Origin: Gammaproteobacteria bacterium
GTDB lineage: Bacteria; Pseudomonadota; Gammaproteobacteria; BMS3Bbin11
Direction: 5' to 3'
NCBI GenBank assembly: GCA_030636465.1
Contig: DAOVWW010000121.1
Span: 1-5,560 of the forward strand
Length of the DNA: 5,560 nt
Shown here: in pieces, positions 1-5,560 of the stretch
Layout: the number at the start of each line of letters is the position of its first letter
How positions within the stretch are numbered: position 1 is the stretch's first letter
The notes under the pieces: model-generated
Database searches by the model: none
What the model was told of the DNA's origin: nothing
Seen by the model: the letters and a program-made list of their open reading frames with translations, nothing else
Made by a program: the position numbers and the translations under genes

Positions 1-1088
1 GTCAGGCATGTCGTAACGGGCGAATTATTGGGCGACGATTCAAAATTGTCCATGTTCGATTCGGCCGTGAAGTAATTGAAGTCACCACCTATCGTGGTGC
101 ACCAGCAGAATCACATCAGGACGAACGCATACATCGTGTTGGTGAAGAAGGACGCCTGCTTGCCGATAATGTTTACGGTAGCCTGGATGAAGATGCTATG
201 CGTCGGGATCTGTCTGTCAATGCGCTGTATTATGACCCTGCTACAGATGAAGTCATTGATTATCATGATGGTCTGGCTGATATTAAAAACGGACTGCTAA
301 GGGTTATCGGTAATCCTTCAGAACGTTATCGTGAAGACCCTGTGCGCATGTTGAGGGTCGTACGATTTGCTTCAAAACTTGGTTTTGAAATTGAACCCTC
401 GGCATCGGCTGCCATTGTTCAGCATGCTGAGCTGTTGACGAATGTGCCTGCCGCAAGGTTATTTGATGAAGTACTGAAACTGTTTCACTCAGGCAGCGCC
501 ATTATCACTTTTGAAAAATTACGACGGCATGGACTTTTTGAATTTTTATTTCCTGCAACTGAAAATATACTCAAGACCGAAGAAAAAGGATATCCACGAA
601 CATTTTTGCCACTGGCATTGAATAATACCGATAAGCGAATACGACAGGGAAAGCCTGTAATCCCTGCGTTTTTATATGCCGTGCTGTTATGGGAGCCGAT
701 GAGAAAATATAAAGAAGCGGCAATGGAACATGGGCTAAATGAGTATGACAGCATCCAGCAGGGTGCGGATCAGGCCATTGTTGAAGAGATAAGCACCGTA
801 GCGATACCTCGCCGCTTTACTGCCCAGATGCGTGAAATCTGGGTGATGCAATACTTTTTTGATCAGCGCAAAAGCCGCCAGGTATTCCGTTTACTCGAAA
901 ACAGAAAGTTTCGGGCGGGTTATGATTTTATGTTACTGCGCGCATCAGTCGATCAGGCCAGTCAGGAAGTCGCAGACTGGTGGACACGAATACAGGAAGT
1001 TGATGAAAATGAACGCAGAAATATGCTTAACGCATTGTCAGGGCATACTAAAAAACGTCGGCGTCGAAAAAAGAAAAAAGTAACATAA
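1..1088 (+). CDS. pcnB: Poly(A) polymerase I, 5'-truncated by the window edge
   Basis: PcnB adds poly(A) tails to RNA 3' ends in the cytoplasm and so promotes RNA decay. The visible frame begins at base 3 and gives 361 residues; roughly the first hundred, including the GS...DxD catalytic motif, lie upstream of the window. The segment IIGRRFKIVHV (bases 24-56) fits the signature that separates bacterial poly(A) polymerases from CCA-adding enzymes. RRDLSVNALYYD (motif B, from about base 201) and EDPVRMLR (about 334-357) are nucleotidyltransferase motifs for ribose and base recognition. The rest resembles the E. coli neck/body/leg, including LRRHGLFEFLFP and ENRKFRAGYDFMLLRA. The C-terminus ends in ten consecutive Lys/Arg residues, comparable to the basic RNA-binding tail of E. 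coli PcnB but more uniform. An ATG at 198 is internal, since homology continues upstream to the edge. folK follows after 9 nt. The identification is firm. Confidence 0.96.
   Translation, partial: QACRNGRIIGRRFKIVHVRFGREVIEVTTYRGAPAESHQDERIHRVGEEGRLLADNVYGSLDEDAMRRDLSVNALYYDPATDEVIDYHDGLADIKNGLLRVIGNPSERYREDPVRMLRVVRFASKLGFEIEPSASAAIVQHAELLTNVPAARLFDEVLKLFHSGSAIITFEKLRRHGLFEFLFPATENILKTEEKGYPRTFLPLALNNTDKRIRQGKPVIPAFLYAVLLWEPMRKYKEAAMEHGLNEYDSIQQGADQAIVEEISTVAIPRRFTAQMREIWVMQYFFDQRKSRQVFRLLENRKFRAGYDFMLLRASVDQASQEVADWWTRIQEVDENERRNMLNALSGHTKKRRRRKKKKVT
1067..1073 (+). other. A AAA AAG slippery heptamer near the end of pcnB
   Basis: In the pcnB frame the codons CGA-AAA-AAG place A AAA AAG in the phase used for -1 ribosomal frameshifting in E. 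coli dnaX. After a -1 slip the frame would add EKSNIKICSE and stop at 1103-1105, just inside folK, instead of ending at 1088. No Shine-Dalgarno-like stimulator lies about 10 nt upstream and no strong stem follows, so any use could be weak. The motif may simply follow from the lysine-rich tail. Confidence 0.35.
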
Positions 1089-1097
1089 AGATCTGCA

Positions 1098-1583
1098 GTG
1101 AGTAACACGGCATATATCGGTTTTGGCAGTAACCTCGGGGATTCGCTGGCCACCCTTGAGAGTGTAAAAAAAGAAATCAATCACTGCCCGGGTTTGTCGC
1201 TGAAAAGAGTATCTCCTGTGTATCGATCAAAGCCTGTAGATGCACCAGGCGGTCAGAATGATTACATCAACGCAGTGTTTGAGCTATCTACATCTTTAGA
1301 ACCAGAGGCCCTGTTAATGGAGCTTGGGGCAGTTGAAAACAATCATGGCAGAGTTCGTGGGGAAGTGAGAAATTCATCAAGAACGTTGGATCTTGATCTC
1401 CTGTTAGTCGACAAACTAGTGGTAAATAGCAACTCACTAACACTACCTCATCCACGAATTTCTCAGCGTGCTTTTGTCCTCTTTCCTCTATATGATTTGT
1501 GCCCTGATCTGGAGATTCCCGGGCAGGGTATAGTGCGATTATTAATTGAAGATGTAAGGGATCAGGAGCTAACGAGGTTATGA
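1098..1583 (+). CDS. folK: 6-hydroxymethyl-7,8-dihydropterin pyrophosphokinase (HPPK)
   Basis: FolK transfers pyrophosphate from ATP to 6-hydroxymethyl-7,8-dihydropterin, the step before dihydropteroate synthase in folate synthesis. It is a small cytoplasmic enzyme; 161 residues here against 159 in E. coli. Visible motifs are YIGFGSNLGD (residues 6-15), VSPVYRSKPVDAPGGQNDYINAV (38-60), RVRGEVRNSSRTLDLD (85-100) and LPHPRISQRAFVLFPLYDL (116-134). D98 and D100 match the two Mg-binding aspartates of E. coli HPPK (D95, D97), and R85, R87, R95, H118 and R124 match its conserved basic residues. The start is GTG: no ATG gives the N-terminal strand, and the protein aligns from residue 1. The Shine-Dalgarno sequence is weak (AAAG at about 1087-1090), so translation may depend on ribosomes finishing pcnB 9 nt upstream. 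The stop overlaps the next gene in ATGA. All key residues are present. Confidence 0.96.
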   Translation: MSNTAYIGFGSNLGDSLATLESVKKEINHCPGLSLKRVSPVYRSKPVDAPGGQNDYINAVFELSTSLEPEALLMELGAVENNHGRVRGEVRNSSRTLDLDLLLVDKLVVNSNSLTLPHPRISQRAFVLFPLYDLCPDLEIPGQGIVRLLIEDVRDQELTRL

Positions 1584-2260
1584 AAGAACCCAGCTACTCA
1601 AATGTAGATCTAGCAAATGCTGTGCCGGAATATATCGTCGTTGAAGGCCCGATGGGGGTGGGTAAAAGTAGCCTGGCAGCACGCCTGGCGCAGGTTTTTG
1701 ATGCAGACATACTATTTGAACAGCCTCAGGAAAACCCATTCCTTGAACGCTTTTATCAATCTCGCGAAAAGTATGCCTTACCGACACAGTTACATTTTCT
1801 TTTTCAGCGCAGCCAGCAAATGAAATCATTGCAGCAGAGAGATCTGTTTCATTCCTCTGTAGTCGGTGATTTTTTACTGGAAAAGGACAGGCTGTTTGCT
1901 CAGCTCAATCTCGATGCAGATGAGCTGGCTCTGTATGAGCAGATATATCAACACCTGTGCCCGGAACTGCCACGTCCAGATCTGGTGATTTACCTGCAGG
2001 CACCTGTTCCGGTATTAATGCAGCGCATCCGTCGTCGGGGTATTGATGCAGAGCAAAACATACACAGTGAATATCTTAAATCACTGTGTGATATTTATAG
2101 CCAGTTTTTTCATACCTATACACGATCTCCTTTGCTGATAGTGAACGCAGAAAATATCAATTACGTTGATAATGACGAAGATTTTGATATGTTGTTGCAG
2201 CACATACTTCGGATTAAATCCGGTCGACACTATTTTAATCCTCTTAGTAGTCAGGCCTGA
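1580..2260 (+). CDS. Deoxynucleoside kinase, dCK/dGK/dNK family
   Basis: This is a 226-residue salvage kinase expected to phosphorylate deoxynucleosides to dNMPs with ATP; the substrate (dA, dG, dC or several) cannot be read from sequence. The P-loop is EGPMGVGKSS (residues 22-31). It is followed by FEQPQENPFLERFYQ (46-60), typical of the family with its conserved Glu after the P-loop, then Q70-LHFLFQR, VVGDFLLEKDRLFA (94-107, in the position of the family's D/E-R-S region), PRPDLVIYLQAPVPVLMQRIRRRG (131-154, containing the arginine-rich LID) and SEYLKSLCDIYSQFFHTY (163-180). The first 17 residues are a short extension before the first beta strand. The start overlaps the folK stop in ATGA, with AGGAG at 1564-1568, 11 nt upstream. 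The stop overlaps the panC start by 1 nt. The kinase lies where panB is often found. E. coli has no close equivalent in its folK-panBC region. Family assignment is strong; specificity is open. Confidence 0.9.
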   Translation: MKEPSYSNVDLANAVPEYIVVEGPMGVGKSSLAARLAQVFDADILFEQPQENPFLERFYQSREKYALPTQLHFLFQRSQQMKSLQQRDLFHSSVVGDFLLEKDRLFAQLNLDADELALYEQIYQHLCPELPRPDLVIYLQAPVPVLMQRIRRRGIDAEQNIHSEYLKSLCDIYSQFFHTYTRSPLLIVNAENINYVDNDEDFDMLLQHILRIKSGRHYFNPLSSQA

Positions 2261-3111
2261 TGAAAATAGTTGAGCAGGCAGCAGCGCTGCGGCCTTTAGT
2301 TGACGAATTTAGGAAGCGGGGGCTTAGTTGTGGATTCGTGCCGACTATGGGAAATCTGCATGCTGGTCACCTTGCCCTGGTCGATGCGGCAGCGACCGCA
2401 TGCGATAAAGTGATAGTTAGTATTTTTGTCAACCCCCTGCAGTTCGGTCCAGATGAAGATCTTGATGCTTACCCTAACACTCCCGATGATGATGAAAATG
2501 CGCTGATCGATCATGGTGTATCTATACTGTACCGGCCGACGGTTAAAGATGTTTATCCGGTTGGTCTGGCATCACAGACCAGGGTAGTCGTTCCAGGTCT
2601 GTCAGAAAGTCTTGAAGGCAGTTCCAGGCCCGGGCATATGGATGGGGTTAGCACGGTCGTGAACAGACTGCTCAATCAGGTGCAGGCAAACAAGGCTTTT
2701 TTTGGAAAAAAAGATTACCAGCAATACCGCTTAATCAAGAAGATGGTTAGTGATCTTGCTATGGATACAGATATCGTTGGAGTAGCGACTGTACGCTTAG
2801 CTAACGGTCTTGCGATGAGCAGTCGTAATAACTATTTATCAGCTAATGAGCTGGTACGGGCGGCAGGGCTGTATAGTGTCATTCAGGAAGTTGCCCTGCA
2901 GTACACTAATGAAGAAACTGACAAAGCGGCAACAGAAGGTATTACCAGACTGAAAAATTTGGGTTTTGCTCCGGATTACGTAGTAGTAAGACGACAGAGA
3001 GACCTGGATAAGCCACAGCCAGGAGATGAAAAGCTGATCGTCCTTGCTGCTGCCTGGCTAGGCAAGACGCGCTTGATTGATAATTTCGAATTTACATTAG
3101 CTGCGAGCTGA
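2260..3111 (+). CDS. panC: Pantothenate synthetase (pantoate--beta-alanine ligase)
   Basis: PanC joins pantoate to beta-alanine using ATP, via a pantoyl-adenylate, to make pantothenate for coenzyme A. The length, 283 residues, equals that of E. coli PanC. Motifs in order: VPTMGNLHAGHLALVD (27-42) with the HIGH-type H34 and H37; VSIFVNPLQFGPDEDLDAYP (53-72); VPGLSESLEGSSRPGHMDGVSTVV (111-134); FGKKDYQQ (148-155), K151 matching the catalytic lysine of the family; LAMSSRNNYL (184-193), whose S187 and R189 match the adenylate-binding serine and arginine; and AAAWLGKTRLIDN (263-275) near the C-terminus. The start ATG overlaps the kinase stop as TGATG, and only a weak CAGG lies upstream, so translational coupling is likely. 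PanB, which makes the pantoate precursor, and PanD, which makes beta-alanine, are not in the window. A candidate terminator lies about 140 bp downstream. The enzyme looks intact. Confidence 0.97.
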   Translation: MKIVEQAAALRPLVDEFRKRGLSCGFVPTMGNLHAGHLALVDAAATACDKVIVSIFVNPLQFGPDEDLDAYPNTPDDDENALIDHGVSILYRPTVKDVYPVGLASQTRVVVPGLSESLEGSSRPGHMDGVSTVVNRLLNQVQANKAFFGKKDYQQYRLIKKMVSDLAMDTDIVGVATVRLANGLAMSSRNNYLSANELVRAAGLYSVIQEVALQYTNEETDKAATEGITRLKNLGFAPDYVVVRRQRDLDKPQPGDEKLIVLAAAWLGKTRLIDNFEFTLAAS

Positions 3112-3215
3112 ACGAACTGCTGCTGGTCTTGTTGTATTCGCAGGCTTATTAACATTGATGATTACGCGAGGCAGGTAATGATCAACTACAGCTTCTACCT
3201 TGTTTGTTATTGATA

Positions 3216-3252
3216 CCAGTCTGCCAACAAAGCTTGCATATATCGAGACTGG
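3216..3252 (+). repeat. Inverted repeat able to form a hairpin
   Basis: CCAGTCT (3216-3222) is perfectly complementary to AGACTGG (3246-3252) across a 23-nt loop. Inside the loop, GC-AA (3223-3227, with one C bulged) can pair with TTGC (3234-3237), extending the structure. The right arm shares bases 3249-3252 with the left arm of the candidate terminator just downstream, so the two hairpins could not form together. A 7-bp repeat over this distance could also be chance. Its function is unknown. Confidence 0.4.
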
Positions 3253-3283
3253 GGAGGTTTATTCAATATTCCCTAGGTTTTTT
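3249..3283 (+). terminator. Candidate intrinsic (rho-independent) terminator after panC
   Basis: CTGGGGAG (3249-3256) pairs with TTCCCTAG (3269-3276) as an 8-bp stem with two G-U wobbles and a 12-nt loop. One G and then six T residues (3278-3283) follow. This is the expected layout for a terminator of the pcnB-folK-kinase-panC transcript. The stem is only moderately stable and lies about 140 nt beyond the panC stop, so confidence is moderate. Confidence 0.55.
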
Positions 3284-3292
3284 GTCCTGCAC

Positions 3293-3301
3293 TGGTAGAA
3301 T
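3293..3301 (+). promoter_or_regulatory. Candidate extended -10 promoter for gltX-glnS
   Basis: TGGTAGAAT reads as an extended -10 element (TG, one base, then TAGAAT, one mismatch to TATAAT). No good -35 hexamer sits 16-18 bp upstream: that stretch is CTAGGT, inside the candidate terminator. The TG extension would have to compensate. Transcription would begin near 3308, leaving a leader of about 26 nt before the gltX ATG. The placement just after a terminator and before a new gene pair supports the call, but it remains a prediction by eye. Confidence 0.5.
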
Positions 3302-3333
3302 ACGGCTCACGATTCTTTGGTACCTATTAAAAA

Positions 3334-4743
3334 ATGACTAAACGAACAAGATTTGCTCCGAGCCCAACCGGATACCTGCATGTTGGCGGCGCACGCACAG
3401 CTCTATTTTCATGGCTACATGCCCGCAAGCATGGCGGTGCATTTATTCTGCGTATAGAAGATACCGATCTGGAAAGGTCAACACCTGAGTCAGTCAATGC
3501 CATTCTTGAAGGCATGACCTGGCTGGGGCTGGAATATGATGAAGGCCCATTTTACCAGACCGAACGTTTTGACCGTTATAATGAAGTCATCGAAGAACTA
3601 ATGGAAAAGGGCCTTGCTTATCGCTGCAGCTGCTCACGTGAACGTCTCGACGACTTACGCGAAACGGCAATGGCGAATAAAGAAAAGCCCCGTTACGATG
3701 GTCATTGCAGGAGTCTTGATATCAGCCCTGATACACCACACGTGATTCGCTTCCTGAACCCGGATGATGGGGTAGTGGTAGTCGATGATATGGTAAGGGG
3801 GCGTGTTAGCTTCAGCAATGCTGAACTGGATGACTTGATCATTCGTCGCACAGATGGATCACCTACGTATAATCTGACCGTGGTGGTAGATGATAGTGAC
3901 ATGGGTATTACAGATGTCATTCGTGGCGATGACCATTTGAATAATACTCCCAGGCAGATCAATATACTTAAAGCTCTGGATAAAGAAATTCCCCGTTATG
4001 CCCATTTGCCTATGATACTCGGTGATGATGGCGCACGTTTGTCAAAACGGCACGGCGCAGTCAGTGTTATGCAATACATGGAGCAGGGCATACTGCCGGA
4101 AGCGTTGATAAACTACCTGGTCAGACTGGGCTGGTCACATGGTGATCAGGAAGTCTTTTCACAGGAAGAACTTATTCAGTTGTTTGATGTAGATGATGTC
4201 AATAAATCCGCATCCAGTTTCAACACAGAGAAATTATTGTGGTTAAACCAGCATTACATTAAAGAAGCTGATTCATATCACCTTGCACATTTACTCAGCC
4301 CGCATCTTGGGCGCCTGGGAATCGACCCTGCAGAGGGCCCGGACATAGTGAAGGTAGTCGAGGCGCAGAAAGAGAGAGCGAAAACACTGGTGGAAATGGC
4401 TGAAATCAGTGAGTTTATCTATCGTGATTTTGAAGAATATGACGAAAAAGCAGCAAAAAAGAATCTCAGGCCCGTCGTTCGGGAGCCTCTTGAAAAAATG
4501 AAAGAGGCTTTACAACAGCTGGATAACTGGGAAGAAACTACACTGCATCAGTGTGTAGAAGACGTTTCCGCTTCATTGGAATTAAAAATGGGCAAAGTGG
4601 CACAGCCGCTGCGAGTTGCTGTTGTAGGCCGTGCCGCCTCTCCCGGAATTGATGTGACTCTCGCACTAATTGGTAAAGATGCCTGTTTAAGACGTATCGA
4701 TATGGCACTTGAATTTATTCGTAAAAGAGAAGAGCAGGCCTGA
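3334..4743 (+). CDS. gltX: Glutamyl-tRNA synthetase
   Basis: GltX is a cytoplasmic class I synthetase that attaches glutamate to tRNA-Glu; in many bacteria Glu-tRNA-Glu also feeds tetrapyrrole synthesis. It has 469 residues (E. coli 471) and aligns with E. coli GltX over its whole length. The Rossmann fold opens with [19 protein letters not shown] (6-24, HIGH-type motif), then [14 protein letters not shown] (39-52), [15 protein letters not shown] (166-180), [21 protein letters not shown] (195-215) and the KMSKS-type motif RLSKRHG (235-241). The anticodon-binding domain fills the C-terminal third, with [19 protein letters not shown] and [13 protein letters not shown]. Three zinc-ligand cysteines of the E. 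coli enzyme are kept (C98, C100, C125), but the fourth position, H127 in E. coli, is serine here. The ATG at 3334 matches the family N-terminus, though the leader (tacctattaaaaa) has no clear Shine-Dalgarno. glnS follows within 2-11 nt. Confidence 0.97.
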   Translation: MTKRTRFAPSPTGYLHVGGARTALFSWLHARKHGGAFILRIEDTDLERSTPESVNAILEGMTWLGLEYDEGPFYQTERFDRYNEVIEELMEKGLAYRCSCSRERLDDLRETAMANKEKPRYDGHCRSLDISPDTPHVIRFLNPDDGVVVVDDMVRGRVSFSNAELDDLIIRRTDGSPTYNLTVVVDDSDMGITDVIRGDDHLNNTPRQINILKALDKEIPRYAHLPMILGDDGARLSKRHGAVSVMQYMEQGILPEALINYLVRLGWSHGDQEVFSQEELIQLFDVDDVNKSASSFNTEKLLWLNQHYIKEADSYHLAHLLSPHLGRLGIDPAEGPDIVKVVEAQKERAKTLVEMAEISEFIYRDFEEYDEKAAKKNLRPVVREPLEKMKEALQQLDNWEETTLHQCVEDVSASLELKMGKVAQPLRVAVVGRAASPGIDVTLALIGKDACLRRIDMALEFIRKREEQA

Positions 4744-4745
4744 AG

Positions 4746-5560
4746 ATGGAGAAGATGGACGAACAGGAAATCAAAACGCCGACAAACTTTATTCGCCAGA
4801 TCATCGATCAGGACCAGCAAAGCGGGAAGTTTGCAAACAAAGTACATACCCGTTTCCCTCCGGAGCCAAATGGCTATCTCCATATCGGACACGCTAAATC
4901 AATTTGTTTAAATTTTGGTGTGGCGCGTGATTATGATGGTTTATGTAATTTGCGCTTCGACGATACCAATCCGCACAAAGAAAATGTTGAATTTGTTGAG
5001 TCTATCCAGAATGACGTCAAATGGCTGGGTTTTGACTGGGGTGATCGTTTATTTTATGCCTCTGACTATTTTGAGCAACTCTATGCCTATGCGATCGAGC
5101 TGATAAATAAAAACCTCGCCTATGTCTGTGACCTGTCAGCTGAAGAAACCCGGGAGTATCGCGGTACACTGACCGAAGCGGGCACAGACAGCCCTTATAG
5201 AAATCGCAGTGTGGAAGAAAATACCAGTTTGCTTGCAGCGATGAAAGCAGGAGAGTTTGAAGATGGTGCCCGTGTGCTGAGGGCGAAGATAGACATGTCC
5301 TCACCGAATATGAATATGCGTGATCCGACTCTTTATCGCATTCGCCATGGTGTAATACATCATCAAACCGGTGAAGAATGGTGCATCTACCCGATGTACG
5401 ACTTTACCCATCCGATTTCAGATGCACTGGAAGGCATCACCCACTCTCTTTGTACGCTTGAGTTTCTCGATCACCGCCCCTTGTATGACTGGGTATTGGA
5501 TAATGTGTCCGTCCCCTGTCATCCGCGTCAAATTGAGTTTTCCCGCCTGAACCTTCAATA
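4746..5560 (+). CDS. glnS: Glutaminyl-tRNA synthetase, 3'-truncated by the window edge
   Basis: GlnS charges tRNA-Gln directly with glutamine. About 271 residues are visible, roughly half of the usual 550 or so, and the frame is open to the edge. Landmarks: [10 protein letters not shown] (12-21), [23 protein letters not shown] (36-58, HIGH motif), NLRFDDTNP (68-76), whose first Asp matches the glutamine-binding Asp66 of E. coli, then [56 protein letters not shown] and [22 protein letters not shown] carries the family's glutamine-contacting tyrosine. The window stops just before the expected MSKR motif. The start is ambiguous: ATG 4746 lies 2 nt after the gltX stop, with CAGG 7 nt upstream; ATG 4755 gives an N-terminus one residue longer than E. 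coli's, with GGAG only 3 nt upstream. It is almost certainly co-transcribed with gltX. Confidence 0.96.
   Translation, partial: MEKMDEQEIKTPTNFIRQIIDQDQQSGKFANKVHTRFPPEPNGYLHIGHAKSICLNFGVARDYDGLCNLRFDDTNPHKENVEFVESIQNDVKWLGFDWGDRLFYASDYFEQLYAYAIELINKNLAYVCDLSAEETREYRGTLTEAGTDSPYRNRSVEENTSLLAAMKAGEFEDGARVLRAKIDMSSPNMNMRDPTLYRIRHGVIHHQTGEEWCIYPMYDFTHPISDALEGITHSLCTLEFLDHRPLYDWVLDNVSVPCHPRQIEFSRLNLQ
4748..4757 (+). promoter_or_regulatory. Alternative glnS start with GGAG ribosome binding site
   Basis: GGAG (4748-4751) precedes a second in-frame ATG (4755-4757) by only 3 nt, shorter than the usual 5-9. Starting here would give [12 protein letters not shown], close in length to the E. coli N-terminus MSEAEARPTNF. 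The first ATG (4746-4748) gives three extra residues (MEK) and a better-spaced but weaker CAGG. Neither start can be excluded. Confidence 0.4.

Larger units (their letters stand above)
3112..3333 (+). other. Non-coding gap between panC and gltX
   Basis: This is the only sizeable gap in the window. Its first hundred bases (3112-3215) hold nothing I can identify: no tRNA and no convincing gene. The second half contains a hairpin formed by CCAGTCT (3216-3222) and AGACTGG (3246-3252), a candidate intrinsic terminator (3249-3283) and a candidate extended -10 promoter (3293-3301). A 53-codon open stretch on the minus strand (3258 to 3100) has no ATG, GTG or TTG start and is not counted as a gene. 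Confidence 0.7.

Noticed and set aside
485..754. 89-codon minus-strand open frame
   Set aside because: It lies wholly within pcnB, whose protein homology is clear across the region; a shadow frame.
198..1088. Treating the ATG at 198 as the pcnB start
   Set aside because: PcnB homology, including IIGRRFKIVHV, continues in frame to base 3, so the ATG is an internal methionine and the gene is cut by the window edge.
3100..3177. A short + strand frame with a hydrophobic stretch (AAGLVVFAGLLTLMITRGR) just after panC
   Set aside because: It begins at a stop codon inside panC, has no usable start ahead of the hydrophobic part and no ribosome binding site.
3100..3258. A 53-codon open stretch on the minus strand in the panC-gltX gap (reads ...VVDHYLPRVIINVNKP...)
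   Set aside because: It has no ATG, GTG or TTG start, overlaps the end of panC, and resembles no family I recognise; most likely chance.
3112..3333. A tRNA gene, or a remnant of panB or panD, in the gap
   Set aside because: No cloverleaf, T-loop GTTCRA-type block or pan-like residues are visible on either strand.
4548..4892. 114-codon minus-strand open frame spanning the gltX-glnS junction
   Set aside because: Both + strand proteins align with their families through this interval, so this is antisense shadow.
5017..5304. 95-codon minus-strand open frame
   Set aside because: It lies entirely within the conserved glnS catalytic domain on the other strand.

Overview
The window (5560 bp, roughly mid-40s % GC by eye) is a compact block of housekeeping genes, all on the + strand. 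The proteins most closely resemble gammaproteobacterial ones. They include an authentic poly(A) polymerase I (PcnB) next to folK, an E. coli-like PanC and GltX, and a bacterial GlnRS. The genus cannot be named from the sequence. I see no mobile elements, CRISPR array, tRNA, rRNA or phage genes.

Layout. Positions 1-1088 are the 3' part of pcnB, whose start lies outside the window. It is followed after 9 nt by folK (1098-1583, GTG start). A deoxynucleoside kinase gene of the dCK/dGK family (1580-2260) overlaps folK by 4 nt, and panC (2260-3111) overlaps the kinase by 1 nt. These four genes look like one transcription unit with coupled translation. Next comes the only sizeable gap (3112-3333, 222 bp). 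It carries a candidate intrinsic terminator, a second hairpin that would compete with it, and a candidate extended -10 promoter. The second unit is gltX (3334-4743) followed almost without gap by glnS (from 4746 or 4755), which runs off the right edge just before its KMSKS-type motif.

Function. The first unit groups RNA 3'-end polyadenylation (PcnB), folate synthesis (FolK), deoxynucleoside salvage (kinase) and pantothenate/CoA synthesis (PanC). The pcnB-folK-pan order is a known gammaproteobacterial arrangement, but here the kinase occupies the position where panB often lies, and panB and panD are not seen. The second unit holds the two sister class I synthetases for glutamate and glutamine, so tRNA-Gln is presumably charged directly by GlnRS.

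I found no clearly new biological system. The observations most worth a second look are the mutually exclusive hairpins in the panC-gltX gap, a dnaX-type A AAA AAG heptamer in frame at the end of pcnB, the kinase in place of panB, the tight gltX-glnS pairing, and an altered fourth zinc-ligand position in GltX.
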